Assembly: GCA_905181885.1 (NCBI GenBank)
Contig: CAJIZI010000003.1
Location: 310,001 to 374,000 of the forward strand
DNA: 64,000 nt
Direction: 5' to 3'
DNA from: an uncultured Gammaproteobacteria bacterium
GTDB lineage: Bacteria > Pseudomonadota > Gammaproteobacteria > Nitrosococcales > Methylophagaceae
Of this stretch, positions 53,463-64,000 are shown piece by piece. How positions within the stretch are numbered: the stretch's first letter is position 1; every line of letters begins with the position of its first letter. The notes under the pieces were generated by a model. The model made no database searches. It saw nothing but the letters and a program-made list of their open reading frames with translations, and was not told the DNA's origin. Both the position numbers and the translations under genes were made by a program.

Positions 53463-54349
53463 ACTTCACTGCTATCCTTTAAGCTTGGCTCATTGAAACA
53501 AGTATCTCGTGCTTGTTTCGCACGTTCAAATACTGCTATTAAATAGTCACCATCTTGCTGTTCTATAGCTTGATGTAATAAGCTCATTTGATGCTGATAT
53601 TTATTCAAAAGGCTCAAAATAGCAGTGCTATTTGTCAATGAAATATCCCTCCACATCTCTGGGTCACTTGATGCTATACGCGAAAAATCTCTAAACCCAC
53701 CAGCAGCATAGCGTAAAACCTCAGCCACATCAGCATCTTCCTCTGCAAGCATATCAACCAAATTAAAGGCTAAAAGGTGTGGCAAATGACTAGTTGCCGC
53801 TAATACATCATCATGATGTTCTGCAGTCATTATTGATACTTCAGCACCGGCTGCTATCCACATATTACAAACTTTCTTTACAGCTTCTTCATCAGTTTGT
53901 TTGGTTGGCGTTAAAACTACTCTGTGCTCTTGATATAGTTCAGCAAACGCAGCTGCAGGACCACTTTTTTCTGTACCTGCAATGGGGTGGCCAGGTACAA
54001 ACTGCCTAAACTTATCGCCTAGAGCTAATTTTGCTGAATCCACAACTTGGGCTTTTACGCTACCCACATCAGTGATAATCATATTATCTTTCACATATGG
54101 CGCTATGCTTATCAAAGTATCGGCTATTGCACCCACAGGTACTGCTAAAACTACTATCTCTGCATTCTTTATAGCGTCCGCGATATTACATTCAGCCGAA
54201 TCAATAATACCTAACGACAATGCTTCACTTCGTGTTGAAGCCTGCCTAGAAAAGCCAACAACGTGTTTAACTCTGCCTGCTTGTTTAAGTGCTAGTGAAA
54301 GTGAACCACCAATTAAACCCATTCCAATTATTGCCAGACGATTAATCAT
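53459..54349 (-). CDS. tyrA: Prephenate dehydrogenase
   Basis: NAD(P)-dependent oxidation of prephenate in tyrosine synthesis. Dinucleotide-binding GMGLIGGSLSLAL at 9-21, PGHPIAGTEKSGPAAA and HLPHLLAFNLV carry substrate-binding histidines. 296 residues: a monofunctional enzyme without chorismate mutase or ACT domain. Overlaps hisC by eight bases and aroA by four. Confidence 0.94.
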   Translation of the reverse strand: MINRLAIIGMGLIGGSLSLALKQAGRVKHVVGFSRQASTRSEALSLGIIDSAECNIADAIKNAEIVVLAVPVGAIADTLISIAPYVKDNMIITDVGSVKAQVVDSAKLALGDKFRQFVPGHPIAGTEKSGPAAAFAELYQEHRVVLTPTKQTDEEAVKKVCNMWIAAGAEVSIMTAEHHDDVLAATSHLPHLLAFNLVDMLAEEDADVAEVLRYAAGGFRDFSRIASSDPEMWRDISLTNSTAILSLLNKYQHQMSLLHQAIEQQDGDYLIAVFERAKQARDTCFNEPSLKDSSEV

Positions 54350-55442
54350 AATTTAACTCTAATATTTTCGCTAAAGCACTAAGGCAGCGTTCATTTTCTG
54401 ATGTTTGGCCAATACTAATCCGAAGATGTTGTGGCAGATTATAACTACCAATTGGCCTTGTGATAACACCTTGTTGTAACAAAGCTTCAAATACATGTCC
54501 TGCATCCGTTTCAACATTGACACAAATGAAATTACCTTTCGAAGGGATAAAGTCTATACCTAAACTACGAAAACCTAATTTAAACTGCTGCATTCCAGCA
54601 TCATTGAGCTCTCTTGTCTTCACTATATAGTCATTATCCATCAATGCAACTACTGCTGCAGCTAATGCAAAACTATTGACATTAAAAGGTTGACGAATAC
54701 GATTTATAATATCCGCCACATCAATATGCGAGAGGCTATATCCCACTCTTAGTGCTGCTAAACCATAAGCTTTTGAAAAAGTACGTGTGATAACTAAGTT
54801 TGGGTAAGTATCAAGCCAATCTATTGTATTAACAGTTTGTGTCGTGTATTCGACATATGCTTCATCTAGTATCACAATAATCTTACTGGAAATAGACTCT
54901 ATAAAATCTTTAATTTCCTCAGGCGCTAAGGCTGTTCCAGTTGGGTTATTCGGATTAGCAATAAAAATGAGTTTGGTCTTATTGGTAATTAATCTCTTCA
55001 TTGCATCTAAATCGTGACCATAGTCACGGGCAGGAGAAATTACTGGTATTGCTCCTATTGCCTGAATAAGAAGTGGGTATACAGCAAAAGCGAATTGTGA
55101 AAAGATCACTTCATCCGACGACGATACGAAACTACGGGCCAACAATTCCAGCACATCATTTGAACCATTACCTAAGGTCACCTGATTAATATTAAGTTGA
55201 TGTTTTTTGGCTAATGCAGCTTTGAGGGCAAAACCATTTCCATCCGGGTAGCGGCTGACATCTCTACAAGCATCAGCCATAGCCGATAATACTGCTGGTG
55301 ACGGGCCTAATGGATTTTCATTTGAAGCTAATTTGATAATATTACTGATACCTAATTCACGCTCCAACTCCTCAATGGGCTTGCCAGGCTGATAGGCTTG
55401 TATAGCAGTAATATTAGGAAGTGCTAAATCATAGATACTCAT
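54342..55442 (-). CDS. hisC: Histidinol-phosphate aminotransferase
   Basis: PLP class II aminotransferase for histidine synthesis; the version linked to tyrA-aroA (HisC2 type) may also transaminate aromatic precursors. KLASNENPLGPSP, NPNNPTG and the PLP-lysine region RTFSKAYGLAALRVGY are intact. 366 residues. pheA, which often precedes it in this cluster, is absent; instead it follows lspA with a four-base ATGA overlap. Confidence 0.93.
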   Translation of the reverse strand: MSIYDLALPNITAIQAYQPGKPIEELERELGISNIIKLASNENPLGPSPAVLSAMADACRDVSRYPDGNGFALKAALAKKHQLNINQVTLGNGSNDVLELLARSFVSSSDEVIFSQFAFAVYPLLIQAIGAIPVISPARDYGHDLDAMKRLITNKTKLIFIANPNNPTGTALAPEEIKDFIESISSKIIVILDEAYVEYTTQTVNTIDWLDTYPNLVITRTFSKAYGLAALRVGYSLSHIDVADIINRIRQPFNVNSFALAAAVVALMDNDYIVKTRELNDAGMQQFKLGFRSLGIDFIPSKGNFICVNVETDAGHVFEALLQQGVITRPIGSYNLPQHLRISIGQTSENERCLSALAKILELNYD

Positions 55443-55900
55443 GCTGTTTCTGACTTAAAACTATCCGCAACTAATAGTATGGCACCAATACAAATAGCCG
55501 AATCTGCGATATTAAAAACTGGCCAATGATTATGACCTATATAGAGATCAATAAAATCGATCACATAACCATATGAAATTCGATCAATGACATTACCTAT
55601 AGCACCACCTAAAATCAAGCTCAGTGAAATCGCCTCTAGTTTTTCTGTTGGTTTTAATTTTGCTAACCAAACCAACAGCACTACACTAATAACTAATGCC
55701 AACCCAATAAATAACCAACGTTGCCAACCACCTGCTTGAGATAAAAAGCTAAATGCTGCACCTTCATTATGAGCCATAGTCAAATTAAAGTATGGCATAA
55801 CAACGACAGTTTCATATAATGATAACCACGACACCATAAGCCACTTACTGACTTGATCAAACACAATCACCAAGCTCGTAATGAACAAATATTTCAACAT
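55439..55900 (-). CDS. lspA: Lipoprotein signal peptidase (signal peptidase II)
   Basis: Inner-membrane aspartic protease that cleaves prolipoprotein signal peptides. Four hydrophobic segments; catalytic aspartates in GNVIDRISYGYVIDFID and FNIADSAI. 153 residues. It follows ileS by 12 bases as usual. It would process the BamD, BamE and Lpp-like lipoproteins in this window. fkpB and ispH, its usual next neighbours, are replaced here by hisC. Confidence 0.95.
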   Translation of the reverse strand: MLKYLFITSLVIVFDQVSKWLMVSWLSLYETVVVMPYFNLTMAHNEGAAFSFLSQAGGWQRWLFIGLALVISVVLLVWLAKLKPTEKLEAISLSLILGGAIGNVIDRISYGYVIDFIDLYIGHNHWPVFNIADSAICIGAILLVADSFKSETA

Positions 55901-55912
55901 GAATAGTACGCC

Positions 55913-58690
55913 TTAAGCATAGAGGCGATGTTCACCGTCGCCATCGATATTACCAATACAACGGTCGCACAGTTCAGGATGCACTGAATTTTTACCCACT
56001 TCATCTACCTGGTGCCAGCAACGATCACAACGCTTGTAGCCTGAGGCGACCACTTGAATCTCTATAGCTGAATCTGAAACATCGTCAAGAATTAATTCCA
56101 CCTTGGATGTAATCAATACAAACTTTAGTTCTTCACCTACTAGTCGCAAAGGCTTAAACCACTGCTCGCCAGCTTTAATGGTAACTTCTGTTGTTAAGCC
56201 GCCCTTGACTAGTCCTGCATTACGTTTTTCTTCTATTGCTTTAGAGACAATATCACGCACTTTAAAAATTTGTTCCCAAGATACCAGGTCGATTTTTTCT
56301 GTCTCAGGCAAAGGTGCTAACTGATCATACCAAGTATTAAGCATCACAGATTCATTGCGCTCACCAGGTAGATATTCCCACAATTCATCAGCTGTGAAAC
56401 TAAGGATGGGGGCTACCCAACGTGTTATAGCCTCCAGAATGTGATACATGGCCGTTTGTGAGGAGCGCCGGCCAATACTATTTTCACCCATAGTATATTG
56501 CCGATCTTTTGTTATATCTAAATATAAGCTTCCCATTTCATTAGAACAGAAGTTATGTACTTTCTGATAAATGGTATGAAATTGATAACTATTATAGGCC
56601 GTAATAATATCTTGTTGGCAGTCATAAGCTCTATCAACAGCCCATTTGTCTATGGCTAACAAGTTTTCAGTAGCTACAATATCTAGAGCGGGATTAAAGT
56701 CGGATAAGTTCGATAACAAATAGCGAGCAGTATTACGAATACGTCGGTATGAATCAGCAGTTTGTTTTAAAATATCATCAGACACATTCATTTCTGCAGT
56801 ATAATCGGACGATGCGACCCACAGACGAATGATATCTGCACCCAGGTTATTTACTATTTTTTGTGGTGCAATTACATTCCCTTTGGATTTAGACATTTTC
56901 ATGCCCTGTGCATCGACCGTAAAACCATGTGTTAATACATTTTTATACGGGGCTTTACCAGTTGATGCTACCGAAGTTAATAAGGATGATTGGAACCAAC
57001 CACGATGTTGATCGCTACCTTCCAAATAAAGATCAGCCGGAAGACCTAAATATTCACGACGCGCTAAAACGCAGGCATGAGACACACCTGAATCAAACCA
57101 AACATCCAGAGTATCAGTAGCTTTGTCATAGTCCGCAGCTTCATCTCCTAACAAACTCTCTGCATCTAGATCAAACCAAGCATCAATACCTAGTTCTTCT
57201 ACTTGCAATGCCACTTGCTCCATTAAAACTTGAGTATTGGGATGTAGCTCACCAGTCTGTTGGTGTACAAATAAAGGAATGGGTACACCCCAAGTTCGCT
57301 GCCTAGAAACACACCAATCCGGCCTGCCATCAACCATACCTTCAATACGTCTCTGACCCCAGTCTGGCAGCCAGGTCGTGTCGTTGATCGCTTTGTGTGC
57401 TGCTTCGCGAAGACCCTTTTGATCCATGCTAATAAACCATTGGGGTGTAGCACGGAAAATAATAGGACTTTTATGACGCCAACAATGTGGATAACTGTGT
57501 TGAATGTCAACATGGCTTAACAAGGCACCATTTTCATTAAGTAATTCAATCACATTCGGGTTAGCTTTAAATACTGATTGGCCTGAAAAGAATTCTGTGT
57601 CGGGCAAGAAGCAACCATTTACTCCAACCGGGTTGTTAACTTCTAATTGATATTTCAAGCCAATTGTATAGTCATCTTGACCATGACCTGGCGCAGTATG
57701 CACGGCACCTGTTCCAGCTTCAGCAGTTACATGATCACCTAGAATAATAGGCACTTTGCGCTCATAGAACGGGTGTTGTAATAGTAAGCCTTCTAAAACT
57801 GAGCCTTTGCAACGAATAATGACTTCACCTGTCATACCGTAACGTTCTAATGCATTTTTGTATAAGTCTTCAGCAAGTAACAGCCTCTCGTTCCCACACT
57901 GCAGCAGTAAATAGTTATATTCAGGGTTCAGTGCTACAGCTTGATTAGCCGGCAATGTCCATGGTGTCGTAGTCCAGATTGGGACACTGATTGTTCCATG
58001 CCCTGATGCACCGGAGATCTTTTCAAATTTTACAGTATCAATAACATTAAAACGTACATCAATTGCTGGTGATTTCTTATCTTCGTGTTCTACTTCAGCT
58101 TCCGCTAGGGAAGAACGGCAATCCACGCACCAATGGACAGGTTTAATCCCTTTATGTAAGTGCCCTTGTTTTACAATATCAGCTAGGGTTCGAATGATAT
58201 CGGCTTCATAACTAAAATCCATAGTGAGGTATGGGTTCTCCCACTCGGCTTGAATACCTAAACGCTTAAAGTCTTCGCGTTGGCCATCAACTTGCTTTTG
58301 AGCATATTCACGACAAGCTTTTCTAAACTCACTGGCTGGTATTTTGATGCCAGCTTTACCTACTTTCTTTTCAACATTGAGCTCAATCGGGAGTCCATGA
58401 CAATCCCAACCGGGCACATAAGGCGTATCAAAACCTGATAATGTTTTTGATTTTAAAATAATATCTTTCAGAATCTTATTAACCGCATGGCCAATATGAA
58501 TATCACCATTAGCATACGGTGGGCCATCATGCAGAATAAATCTCGGCTTACCTTTACCATTATCACGCATCTTCTGGTATAGGTTTAATTCCTGCCAACG
58601 CTTTAATATCAGTGGTTCACGATTGGGCAAGCCCGCCTTCATTGGAAACTTTGTTACAGGCAGGTTTAAGGTGTGTTTATAATCAGCCAC
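55913..58690 (-). CDS. ileS: Isoleucyl-tRNA synthetase
   Basis: Class I synthetase, 925 residues. HIGH motif in [17 protein letters not shown] in [13 protein letters not shown]1 editing region with [11 protein letters not shown], and a C-terminal zinc site CDRCWHQ...CDRC. ribF, the usual upstream neighbour, is not present; 257 bases with no gene separate it from prfC. Confidence 0.97.
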   Translation of the reverse strand: MADYKHTLNLPVTKFPMKAGLPNREPLILKRWQELNLYQKMRDNGKGKPRFILHDGPPYANGDIHIGHAVNKILKDIILKSKTLSGFDTPYVPGWDCHGLPIELNVEKKVGKAGIKIPASEFRKACREYAQKQVDGQREDFKRLGIQAEWENPYLTMDFSYEADIIRTLADIVKQGHLHKGIKPVHWCVDCRSSLAEAEVEHEDKKSPAIDVRFNVIDTVKFEKISGASGHGTISVPIWTTTPWTLPANQAVALNPEYNYLLLQCGNERLLLAEDLYKNALERYGMTGEVIIRCKGSVLEGLLLQHPFYERKVPIILGDHVTAEAGTGAVHTAPGHGQDDYTIGLKYQLEVNNPVGVNGCFLPDTEFFSGQSVFKANPNVIELLNENGALLSHVDIQHSYPHCWRHKSPIIFRATPQWFISMDQKGLREAAHKAINDTTWLPDWGQRRIEGMVDGRPDWCVSRQRTWGVPIPLFVHQQTGELHPNTQVLMEQVALQVEELGIDAWFDLDAESLLGDEAADYDKATDTLDVWFDSGVSHACVLARREYLGLPADLYLEGSDQHRGWFQSSLLTSVASTGKAPYKNVLTHGFTVDAQGMKMSKSKGNVIAPQKIVNNLGADIIRLWVASSDYTAEMNVSDDILKQTADSYRRIRNTARYLLSNLSDFNPALDIVATENLLAIDKWAVDRAYDCQQDIITAYNSYQFHTIYQKVHNFCSNEMGSLYLDITKDRQYTMGENSIGRRSSQTAMYHILEAITRWVAPILSFTADELWEYLPGERNESVMLNTWYDQLAPLPETEKIDLVSWEQIFKVRDIVSKAIEEKRNAGLVKGGLTTEVTIKAGEQWFKPLRLVGEELKFVLITSKVELILDDVSDSAIEIQVVASGYKRCDRCWHQVDEVGKNSVHPELCDRCIGNIDGDGEHRLYA

Positions 58691-58947
58691 AATTTTCCAT
58701 TACTATTAATTAACCAATCTTTTTATTATACCGGTTTTTATGGTCGACCTAAATCATAGAGTAGCGTTTTATGGGATCTTTTATGCTTAGATATGAACTT
58801 TTTAAAATAAAATATACAATAATTCATGACTTCACCATATGTGCTGCCTAGAGACTTTTATATTTTATTTAATAACAAAGATCGCTAAAGTTTTTCTCCA
58901 TAAATATAAACTCACCTATAAAGAAAAATAACAACGTGACATCATAC

Positions 58948-60522
58948 TTATGTATGTTCCCGAGTCGACTTAAACTCAATATCTGGCCATCGTTCCATAG
59001 TCAAATCAAGGTTCACTCTTGTAGTGGCAATGTAAGTAAGTCCTCCAGCTCCATCTAGTGCTAGGTTTTGTGAAGCTTTTTTCTTGAATTCCTCGAGTAC
59101 CTTGTCATCCTCGCAATAAACCCAGCGCGCAGTGTGTACTTGTACCGCCTCGTAAACACAATCAACATTGTATTCTCCTCTAAGTCGATGAACCACCACA
59201 TCAAACTGCAGCACACCGATAGCACCTAAAATTAAGTCATTATTATCTAAGGGCCTAAATAACTGAGTAGCACCTTCTTCACTCAATTGTTGCAGACCTT
59301 TTGATAACGCTTTCATTTTCAGAGGATCTTTTAAACGAACTCGTCTAAATAGTTCAGGGGCAAAGTATGGAATGCCAGTAAATTGTATATCTTCACCTTC
59401 TGTGAAGGTATCACCAATCTGGATTGTACCGTGATTATGTAAACCCAAAATATCACCCGGCCAAGCTTCTTGTGCCTGCTCACGTTCGGCCGCCATGAAA
59501 GTCACGGCATTAGCAATAGTTATATCTTTCCCTACCCGTGTTTGGCGTAACTTCATACCTTTCATATATTGACCAGAACAGACGCGAAGAAATGCTATTC
59601 TATCTCTATGTTTAGGATCCATATTGGCTTGTATTTTAAAAACAAAGCCACTAAAAGCCTCCTCCTTTGCTTCTACCACGCGAGTTTTAGTTTCTCGAGA
59701 TTGTGGCTTAGGAGCATAGTTGATAAAAGAATCCATTAGCTCAGTAATACCAAAGTTATTCATGGCACTACCAAAAAATGTAGGGGATAACTCTCCCGCT
59801 AAAAACTTATCCAAATCAAATTCATAGCTAGCCCCCCTTACGAGCTCAATCTCTTCTCGGAACTCTTCGACTAAATCACCAAAGAGTTCATCAAGACGGG
59901 GGTTGTCTAGTCCTTCTACTATTTCACCAACTTCACTACTGTGTGGCTCAAAAATATGTACGCTATCATTTAGTAGGTGAAAAATACCTTTGAAGTTTTT
60001 GCCCATACCAATAGGCCAAGTAATTGGTGCACATTGAATATTCAGTATTTTTTCGATCTCATCCAACACATCGATTGGGTCACGCCCCTCTCTATCTAGC
60101 TTGTTGATGAAGGTTAAAATTGGAGTATCTCGAAGGCGACATACTTCCATTAATTTAATGGTACGTTGCTCGACACCTTTGGCGCTATCTATTACCATCA
60201 AAGCAGAGTCTACTGCTGTTAACGTTCGATATGTATCTTCGGAAAAGTCTGCATGTCCGGGAGTATCAAGTAAATTTACAACTCGCTCTTTGTAATTAAA
60301 CTGCATCACAGAGGACGTTACGGATATCCCCCGTTCTTTCTCCATTTCCATCCAATCAGATGTCGCATGACGATCGGATTTACGTGATTTAACGGTACCT
60401 GCAACTTGGATCGCACCACCAAATAACAATAACTTTTCAGTGATTGTTGTTTTACCTGCGTCTGGATGCGAAATGATCGCAAACGTACGCCGTTTGTTCA
60501 ATTCTGTCTGTAAGTTAGCCAT
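58948..60522 (-). CDS. prfC: Peptide chain release factor 3
   Basis: GTPase that recycles RF1/RF2 after termination. G1 SHPDAGKTT (18-26), G2 [11 protein letters not shown]3 [15 protein letters not shown]4 NKLDREGRD. 524 residues, normal. Single-gene unit between ileS and the DUF2909 gene. The flanking spacers contain no recognisable genes. Confidence 0.96.
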   Translation of the reverse strand: MANLQTELNKRRTFAIISHPDAGKTTITEKLLLFGGAIQVAGTVKSRKSDRHATSDWMEMEKERGISVTSSVMQFNYKERVVNLLDTPGHADFSEDTYRTLTAVDSALMVIDSAKGVEQRTIKLMEVCRLRDTPILTFINKLDREGRDPIDVLDEIEKILNIQCAPITWPIGMGKNFKGIFHLLNDSVHIFEPHSSEVGEIVEGLDNPRLDELFGDLVEEFREEIELVRGASYEFDLDKFLAGELSPTFFGSAMNNFGITELMDSFINYAPKPQSRETKTRVVEAKEEAFSGFVFKIQANMDPKHRDRIAFLRVCSGQYMKGMKLRQTRVGKDITIANAVTFMAAEREQAQEAWPGDILGLHNHGTIQIGDTFTEGEDIQFTGIPYFAPELFRRVRLKDPLKMKALSKGLQQLSEEGATQLFRPLDNNDLILGAIGVLQFDVVVHRLRGEYNVDCVYEAVQVHTARWVYCEDDKVLEEFKKKASQNLALDGAGGLTYIATTRVNLDLTMERWPDIEFKSTREHT

Positions 60523-60808
60523 TCGAAAAATGTATTATGGAAAATGTTCTATTCTACATGACTAACATTTGTTCAGTGATAAATTTAAGGACTACAAGCA
60601 CTTGAACTAGAGACAAAAGAGAATATTTAAGTGCCCTTATTAACATTCATTAATACTTTACTCTAGTGCGTTATTAAAATACGTTTCCACCAACACAATT
60701 AGCTTGTTAGATTACTCAAACTAGTTATTAAACTTAGAAAATTAGACAACGTTAATTAAAGTTATTGATTTTTAAGCACCAGTAAAATATTTAGAGTCTT
60801 TATTTTCT

Positions 60809-61084
60809 CTACCCATCTTCCTTTAGACTTTTTTCTTCTTGGTTTTGCTCAATTGAAGGTGCTAATCTCGGATCTTGATAAGGTCCATGTAATTCTATCC
60901 AACCGGCATAATTTGCAACCACTATAAAACCAATCAAAATGGCAGAGAAAGTCACTCGTAGCATTAAAAAATTAGCAACACCCTCGCCTTGCTTTGGTCC
61001 TTTTAGCGTCACCATGAAGTATAAGGCTCTAAACAGACAAAACAGTACGATCAAGCCTAGACCTATAATTATTGCATTTACCAA
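60809..61084 (-). CDS. DUF2909 twin-transmembrane protein
   Basis: About 91 residues with two membrane helices (approximately 3-25 and 43-64 from the chosen start) and the pattern ALYFMVTLKG...RVTFSAILIGFIVVANYAG typical of DUF2909. I choose TTG 61082-61084 (MVNAIIIGLG) because AGAGG lies seven bases ahead; an ATG at 61138 would add 18 polar residues. The last ~20 residues are charged. In other bacteria the family sits near cytochrome oxidase genes; here it is between prfC and pnp, so context gives no help. Confidence 0.7.
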   Translation of the reverse strand: MVNAIIIGLGLIVLFCLFRALYFMVTLKGPKQGEGVANFLMLRVTFSAILIGFIVVANYAGWIELHGPYQDPRLAPSIEQNQEEKSLKEDG

Positions 61085-61224
61085 TTGAGAACCTCTTGTA
61101 TTTTGATACGAATCTTCGTGAAAATTCACAATCATCATTAATGAAAAAACAGTTCAATGATTAAGGACATCATATATAAACAATACCCACAAGTCATTAA
61201 TATAGAAAAACACTATCTAAATCC

Positions 61225-61252
61225 AAAAAAAAGCCTCGAATTATCGAGGCTT
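61225..61252 (-). terminator. Intrinsic terminator after pnp
   Basis: AAGCCTCGA/TCGAGGCTT 9-bp stem (61231-61239, 61244-61252) with a 4-base loop, followed on the minus strand by a run of T (A run at 61225-61230 on plus). It lies 24 bases after the pnp stop. Confidence 0.92.
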
Positions 61253-61275
61253 TTATTAAAATATAGATACTTTAT

Positions 61276-63369
61276 TTAGTCAGCACTTTCTTCACTGACT
61301 GCTTTCATGCTCAAACGAATACGACCTTGGCGGTCAACTTCTAAGACTTTTACTTTGATGCTATCTCCTTCAGATAATTTATCGCTGATATTCTCAACAC
61401 GTTCATCTGATATTTGTGATATGTGAACTAAGCCATCTTTGCCAGGTAGAATAGTAACAAATGCACCAAAGTCCATTAATTTAGCAACTGTACCTTGGTA
61501 TATTTTACCAACTTCAACTTCAGCTGTTATTTGTTCGATACGATGTAAGGCATCTTGTCCTGCATTATAATCAGATGAAAAGATCATAACAGTACCATCA
61601 TCCTGAATATCAATCACGGCGCCAGTTTCTTCCGTCAAGGCACGAATGGTAGCACCTCCTTTTCCAATCACGTCACGAATCTTATCCGTATGAACTTTAA
61701 TTGTAATAATACGAGGCGCAAACTCAGACATTTCTTCACGATGCGTTGAAAGATTAGCGTTCATAGTTTCTAGAATGGTTAAACGACCGTCACGTGCTTG
61801 TGCCAAAGCGGTACGCATGATTTCTTCGTTAATACCTTCAATCTTAATGTCCATTTGGAGGGCAGTAATACCTTCATTTGTACCAGCGACCTTGAAGTCC
61901 ATATCACCTAAATGATCTTCATCACCTAAAATGTCTGTAAGAACAGCATAGCCATTCTCTTCTTTTATTAATCCCATAGCGATACCAGCTACAGGGGCTT
62001 TAATTGGGACACCTGCATCCATTAAAGCCAAACTGGTACCACAAACAGAAGCCATCGAACTCGAACCGTTTGATTCAGTGATTTCAGATACCACTCGAAC
62101 TACGTATGGGAAATCTTCAGCGGATGGCATAACCGCTTGAATACCACGTTTAGCTAATTTACCATGACCAATTTCACGACGTTTTGGGCTACCAACAAAA
62201 CCCGTTTCACCAACACAGAATGGAGGAAAATTATAATGCAACATAAAACGATCACGGTACTCACCTTCAACGGCATCAATCATTTGTGCATCACGTTCCG
62301 CACCAAGTGTAGCTACAACAATCGCTTGTGTTTCACCTCGAGTAAATAAAGCAGAACCGTGTACTCGTGGTAGTACAGTAGTTTCAACACTGACTTGTCG
62401 GACAGTCGAAGTGTCACGCCCATCGATACGTGGCTCACCAGCAATAATTCTGCCTCTAACTAACTCTTTTTCTAATTTAGCAAAAGCATTTTTAACATCA
62501 TCTGCAGACATTTCAGAGTCTTCGCCTGCTATTGCTTCAACGGCAATGTCACGAATTTTAGTTAACTCTTCTTGGCGAATCATTTTATCGCTAATTGCAT
62601 AAGCTTTTTCAATTCCCGAGTAGGCGTTGGCTTTGACAGCAACATAGATAGAAGGATCTTTCTCTGGTGCTGCCCAATCCCATGCTTCTTTTCCTACTTC
62701 AGTTTTTAATTCTTTAATTAAATCAATTGCTGGCTGCAATTTTTCATGCCCGAACATGACAGCACCCAACATAACTTCTTCAGCTAGTTCGGATGCTTCA
62801 GACTCAACCATTAAAACAGCACTGTCAGTACCTGCGACAACTAAGTCTAAATCACTTGTTTTTAATTGTTCTTTACTAGGATTCAGTACATAGCCCTCAT
62901 CGATATAACCCACACGGGCACCAGCAATCGGTCCACTGAATGGAATACCAGAAATAGCTAGAGCTGCAGAGGCACCAATCATTGCAGGAATATCTGGATC
63001 AATTGCCGGATCTAATGCAATAACTGTTGCAATTACCTGAACTTCATTCAAGAAACCTTTTGGAAACAATGGTCTTAAAGGGCGGTCAATGAGGCGACAT
63101 GTTAATGTTTCTTTTTCAGAAGGACGACCTTCACGTTTGAAAAAGCCACCTGGGATTTTACCTGCCGAATAAGTCCGTTCCTGATAGTTAACTGTTAGCG
63201 GAAAAAACCCCTGTCCTGGCTGAACATTTTTTTTACCTACAACGGTAACCATTACTGAAGTTTCTCCAAGGCTAGCAATGATGGCACCACTTGCTTGACG
63301 CGCAACTTTACCGGTCTCAAGACTTAAAACATGGTCGCCATATTGAACTACCTTTTTTACTGAATTCAC
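61276..63369 (-). CDS. pnp: Polyribonucleotide nucleotidyltransferase (PNPase)
   Basis: Phosphorolytic 3'-5' exoribonuclease of the degradosome. Two RNase PH domains (FGRE-like [11 protein letters not shown] in the first and [16 protein letters not shown] in the second), then KH ([18 protein letters not shown]) and S1 ([21 protein letters not shown]) domains. 697 residues. It follows rpsO as in E. coli, with an intrinsic terminator in between. Confidence 0.97.
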   Translation of the reverse strand: MNSVKKVVQYGDHVLSLETGKVARQASGAIIASLGETSVMVTVVGKKNVQPGQGFFPLTVNYQERTYSAGKIPGGFFKREGRPSEKETLTCRLIDRPLRPLFPKGFLNEVQVIATVIALDPAIDPDIPAMIGASAALAISGIPFSGPIAGARVGYIDEGYVLNPSKEQLKTSDLDLVVAGTDSAVLMVESEASELAEEVMLGAVMFGHEKLQPAIDLIKELKTEVGKEAWDWAAPEKDPSIYVAVKANAYSGIEKAYAISDKMIRQEELTKIRDIAVEAIAGEDSEMSADDVKNAFAKLEKELVRGRIIAGEPRIDGRDTSTVRQVSVETTVLPRVHGSALFTRGETQAIVVATLGAERDAQMIDAVEGEYRDRFMLHYNFPPFCVGETGFVGSPKRREIGHGKLAKRGIQAVMPSAEDFPYVVRVVSEITESNGSSSMASVCGTSLALMDAGVPIKAPVAGIAMGLIKEENGYAVLTDILGDEDHLGDMDFKVAGTNEGITALQMDIKIEGINEEIMRTALAQARDGRLTILETMNANLSTHREEMSEFAPRIITIKVHTDKIRDVIGKGGATIRALTEETGAVIDIQDDGTVMIFSSDYNAGQDALHRIEQITAEVEVGKIYQGTVAKLMDFGAFVTILPGKDGLVHISQISDERVENISDKLSEGDSIKVKVLEVDRQGRIRLSMKAVSEESAD

Positions 63370-63439
63370 GGTTTCTTTCCTTTATCTGACTGATTGTGTG
63401 ACCGGCTTATTCCGCTCACTATCGTTTTTTTATAACAAA

Positions 63440-63476
63440 AATGCCCCTGAAACTAGTAGCTTCAGGGGCATTTTTT
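63440..63476 (-). terminator. Intrinsic terminator between rpsO and pnp
   Basis: AATGCCCCTGAA/TTCAGGGGCATT, a 12-bp GC-rich stem (63440-63451 and 63461-63472) with a 9-base loop. Runs of A and T on its two sides allow it to act on the minus strand after rpsO. It probably gives partial read-through to pnp, as at the E. coli rpsO-pnp locus. Confidence 0.9.
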
Positions 63477-63549
63477 AAATACTTATACCTTGTTGATTAC
63501 ACAACAAGAATATGGTTTTTTTATTAAATTCTTTCACTTTTACCGATGT

Positions 63550-63819
63550 TTAACGGCGTAAACCTAGACTTGCAATTAGATCACGATAACGTGCTATGTC
63601 TTTCTTTTTCAAATAATCTAGCATCTTACGACGGCCACTGACCATTTTCAATAGGCCTTGGCGAGAATGATGGTCGTGTATATTATCTTTAAAATGATCT
63701 GATAAATCAGCAATTCGTGCAGTTAACAAAGCAATTTGTACCTCGGCAGAGCCTGTGTCTGTCTCGTTACGCTTGTATTTATCGACCACTACTTTGGTTT
63801 GTTCTAGGGATAATGACAT
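63550..63819 (-). CDS. rpsO: 30S ribosomal protein S15
   Basis: Primary 16S rRNA-binding protein. [20 protein letters not shown] and [22 protein letters not shown] are family hallmarks. The start is ATG 63817-63819 ([12 protein letters not shown]), preceded by GGAG; a TTG four codons earlier overlaps that site. 89 residues, as in E. coli. It is followed by a terminator and pnp and preceded by truB. Confidence 0.97.
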   Translation of the reverse strand: MSLSLEQTKVVVDKYKRNETDTGSAEVQIALLTARIADLSDHFKDNIHDHHSRQGLLKMVSGRRKMLDYLKKKDIARYRDLIASLGLRR

Positions 63820-63820
63820 T

Positions 63821-63852
63821 AAAAGCTCCAACTTTTTGTAGTTTTATACTAC
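63821..63852 (-). promoter_or_regulatory. Paired hairpins in the rpsO leader, one with the ribosome-binding site in its loop
   Basis: On the minus strand GTAGT-5 bases-ACTAC (63838-63852) is followed at once by AAAAG-TTGGAG-CTTTT (63821-63836), whose loop is the GGAG ribosome-binding site. E. coli S15 represses its own mRNA by trapping the ribosome at a leader pseudoknot; this could be a local equivalent. The second stem is weak (A-T rich). Confidence 0.4.
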
Positions 63853-63949
63853 TAGCTAAATTCTGGTCTATTCCAGTTCATAGGAACCAAAATATCCAAC
63901 TAATTAAGGATGATGATTGTACCCAGTTTCTACTTGATAAACAAGCATC

Positions 63950-64000
63950 TTAAGAGCTTTCATCCACAACAAAAACCCGCTTTGGTGAGATGATACCTTT
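63950..64000 (-). CDS. truB: tRNA pseudouridine(55) synthase, last 16 residues only
   Basis: An open frame that enters from the window edge ends with GIISPKRVFVVDESS and a TAA at 63950-63952. The GxxxPKR pattern near the C-terminus and the position just upstream of rpsO match truB. The rest of the gene lies beyond base 64000. Confidence 0.6.
   Translation of the reverse strand, partial: KGIISPKRVFVVDESS

Overview
This is an AT-rich chromosomal segment from a gammaproteobacterium. Gene families and order are typical of that class: miaA-hfq-hflX-hflK-hflC-yjeT-hisZ-purA, rpsO-pnp, cmk-rpsA-ihfB, an OmlA-type BamE, RibBX, Coq7 and RF3. The overall flavour recalls the Thiotrichales (Methylophaga/Cycloclasticus-like), but that placement is an impression, not a demonstration. 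Nearly all of the window is core housekeeping sequence. I see no insertion sequence, prophage, CRISPR array or integrase.

Layout. 0-8.9 kb (minus strand): a deoxynucleoside kinase cut by the window edge, folK, pcnB, rnhB, lpxB, ribBX, ribE, ribD, an unannotated 45-residue small ORF, nrdR and glyA. 9-20 kb: a hydroxyacid-dehydrogenase-like gene (+), then purA, hisZ, a DUF2065 protein, hflC, hflK, hflX, hfq, miaA, rho and tyrS (all -). 20-31 kb: an M23 peptidase and anmK (+); gcvH, pgi, hisS, ispG, rlmN and ndk (-); nadK-recN (+). 31-38 kb: fur (-), bamE (+), a beta-carbonic anhydrase (-), an unusual WYEAN-repeat protein (-), coq7 (-), rnr (+) and tRNA-His (+). 38-49 kb: a PP0621-like protein, typA and suhB (-), a Braun-type lipoprotein (+) facing an L,D-transpeptidase (-), bamD (+), glnB-nadE-sucD-sucC (-), and a 0.9-kb gap that holds a decayed dtd gene. 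49-64 kb (all -): an Mth938-domain protein, ihfB, rpsA, cmk, aroA, tyrA, hisC, lspA, ileS, prfC, a DUF2909 protein, pnp, rpsO and the 3' end of truB.

How the genes work together. Clear functional groups are riboflavin synthesis (ribD, ribE, ribBX, lacking ribA/ribH here), aromatic and histidine metabolism (hisC-tyrA-aroA), membrane quality control (HflKC), RNA metabolism (Hfq, Rho, RNase R, PNPase, PAP I), outer-membrane assembly (BamD, BamE, LpxB), envelope anchoring (Lpp-like lipoprotein plus L,D-transpeptidase), and NAD/nitrogen metabolism (nadE, glnB, nadK). Many genes overlap by 1-8 bases, implying tight translational coupling.

Most interesting items. (1) A 202-residue, cysteine-free protein at 33629-34237 carries eleven copies of a WYEAN-type motif spaced 14-19 residues apart, just upstream of a carbonic anhydrase; I know no family for it. 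(2) A dtd (D-aminoacyl-tRNA deacylase) pseudogene with stops and frameshifts lies at about 48383-48765. (3) A small ORF with a very strong ribosome-binding site sits between nrdR and ribD. (4) A Lpp analogue ending in lysine lies next to its probable crosslinking enzyme, with a perfect 14-bp palindrome at its promoter.
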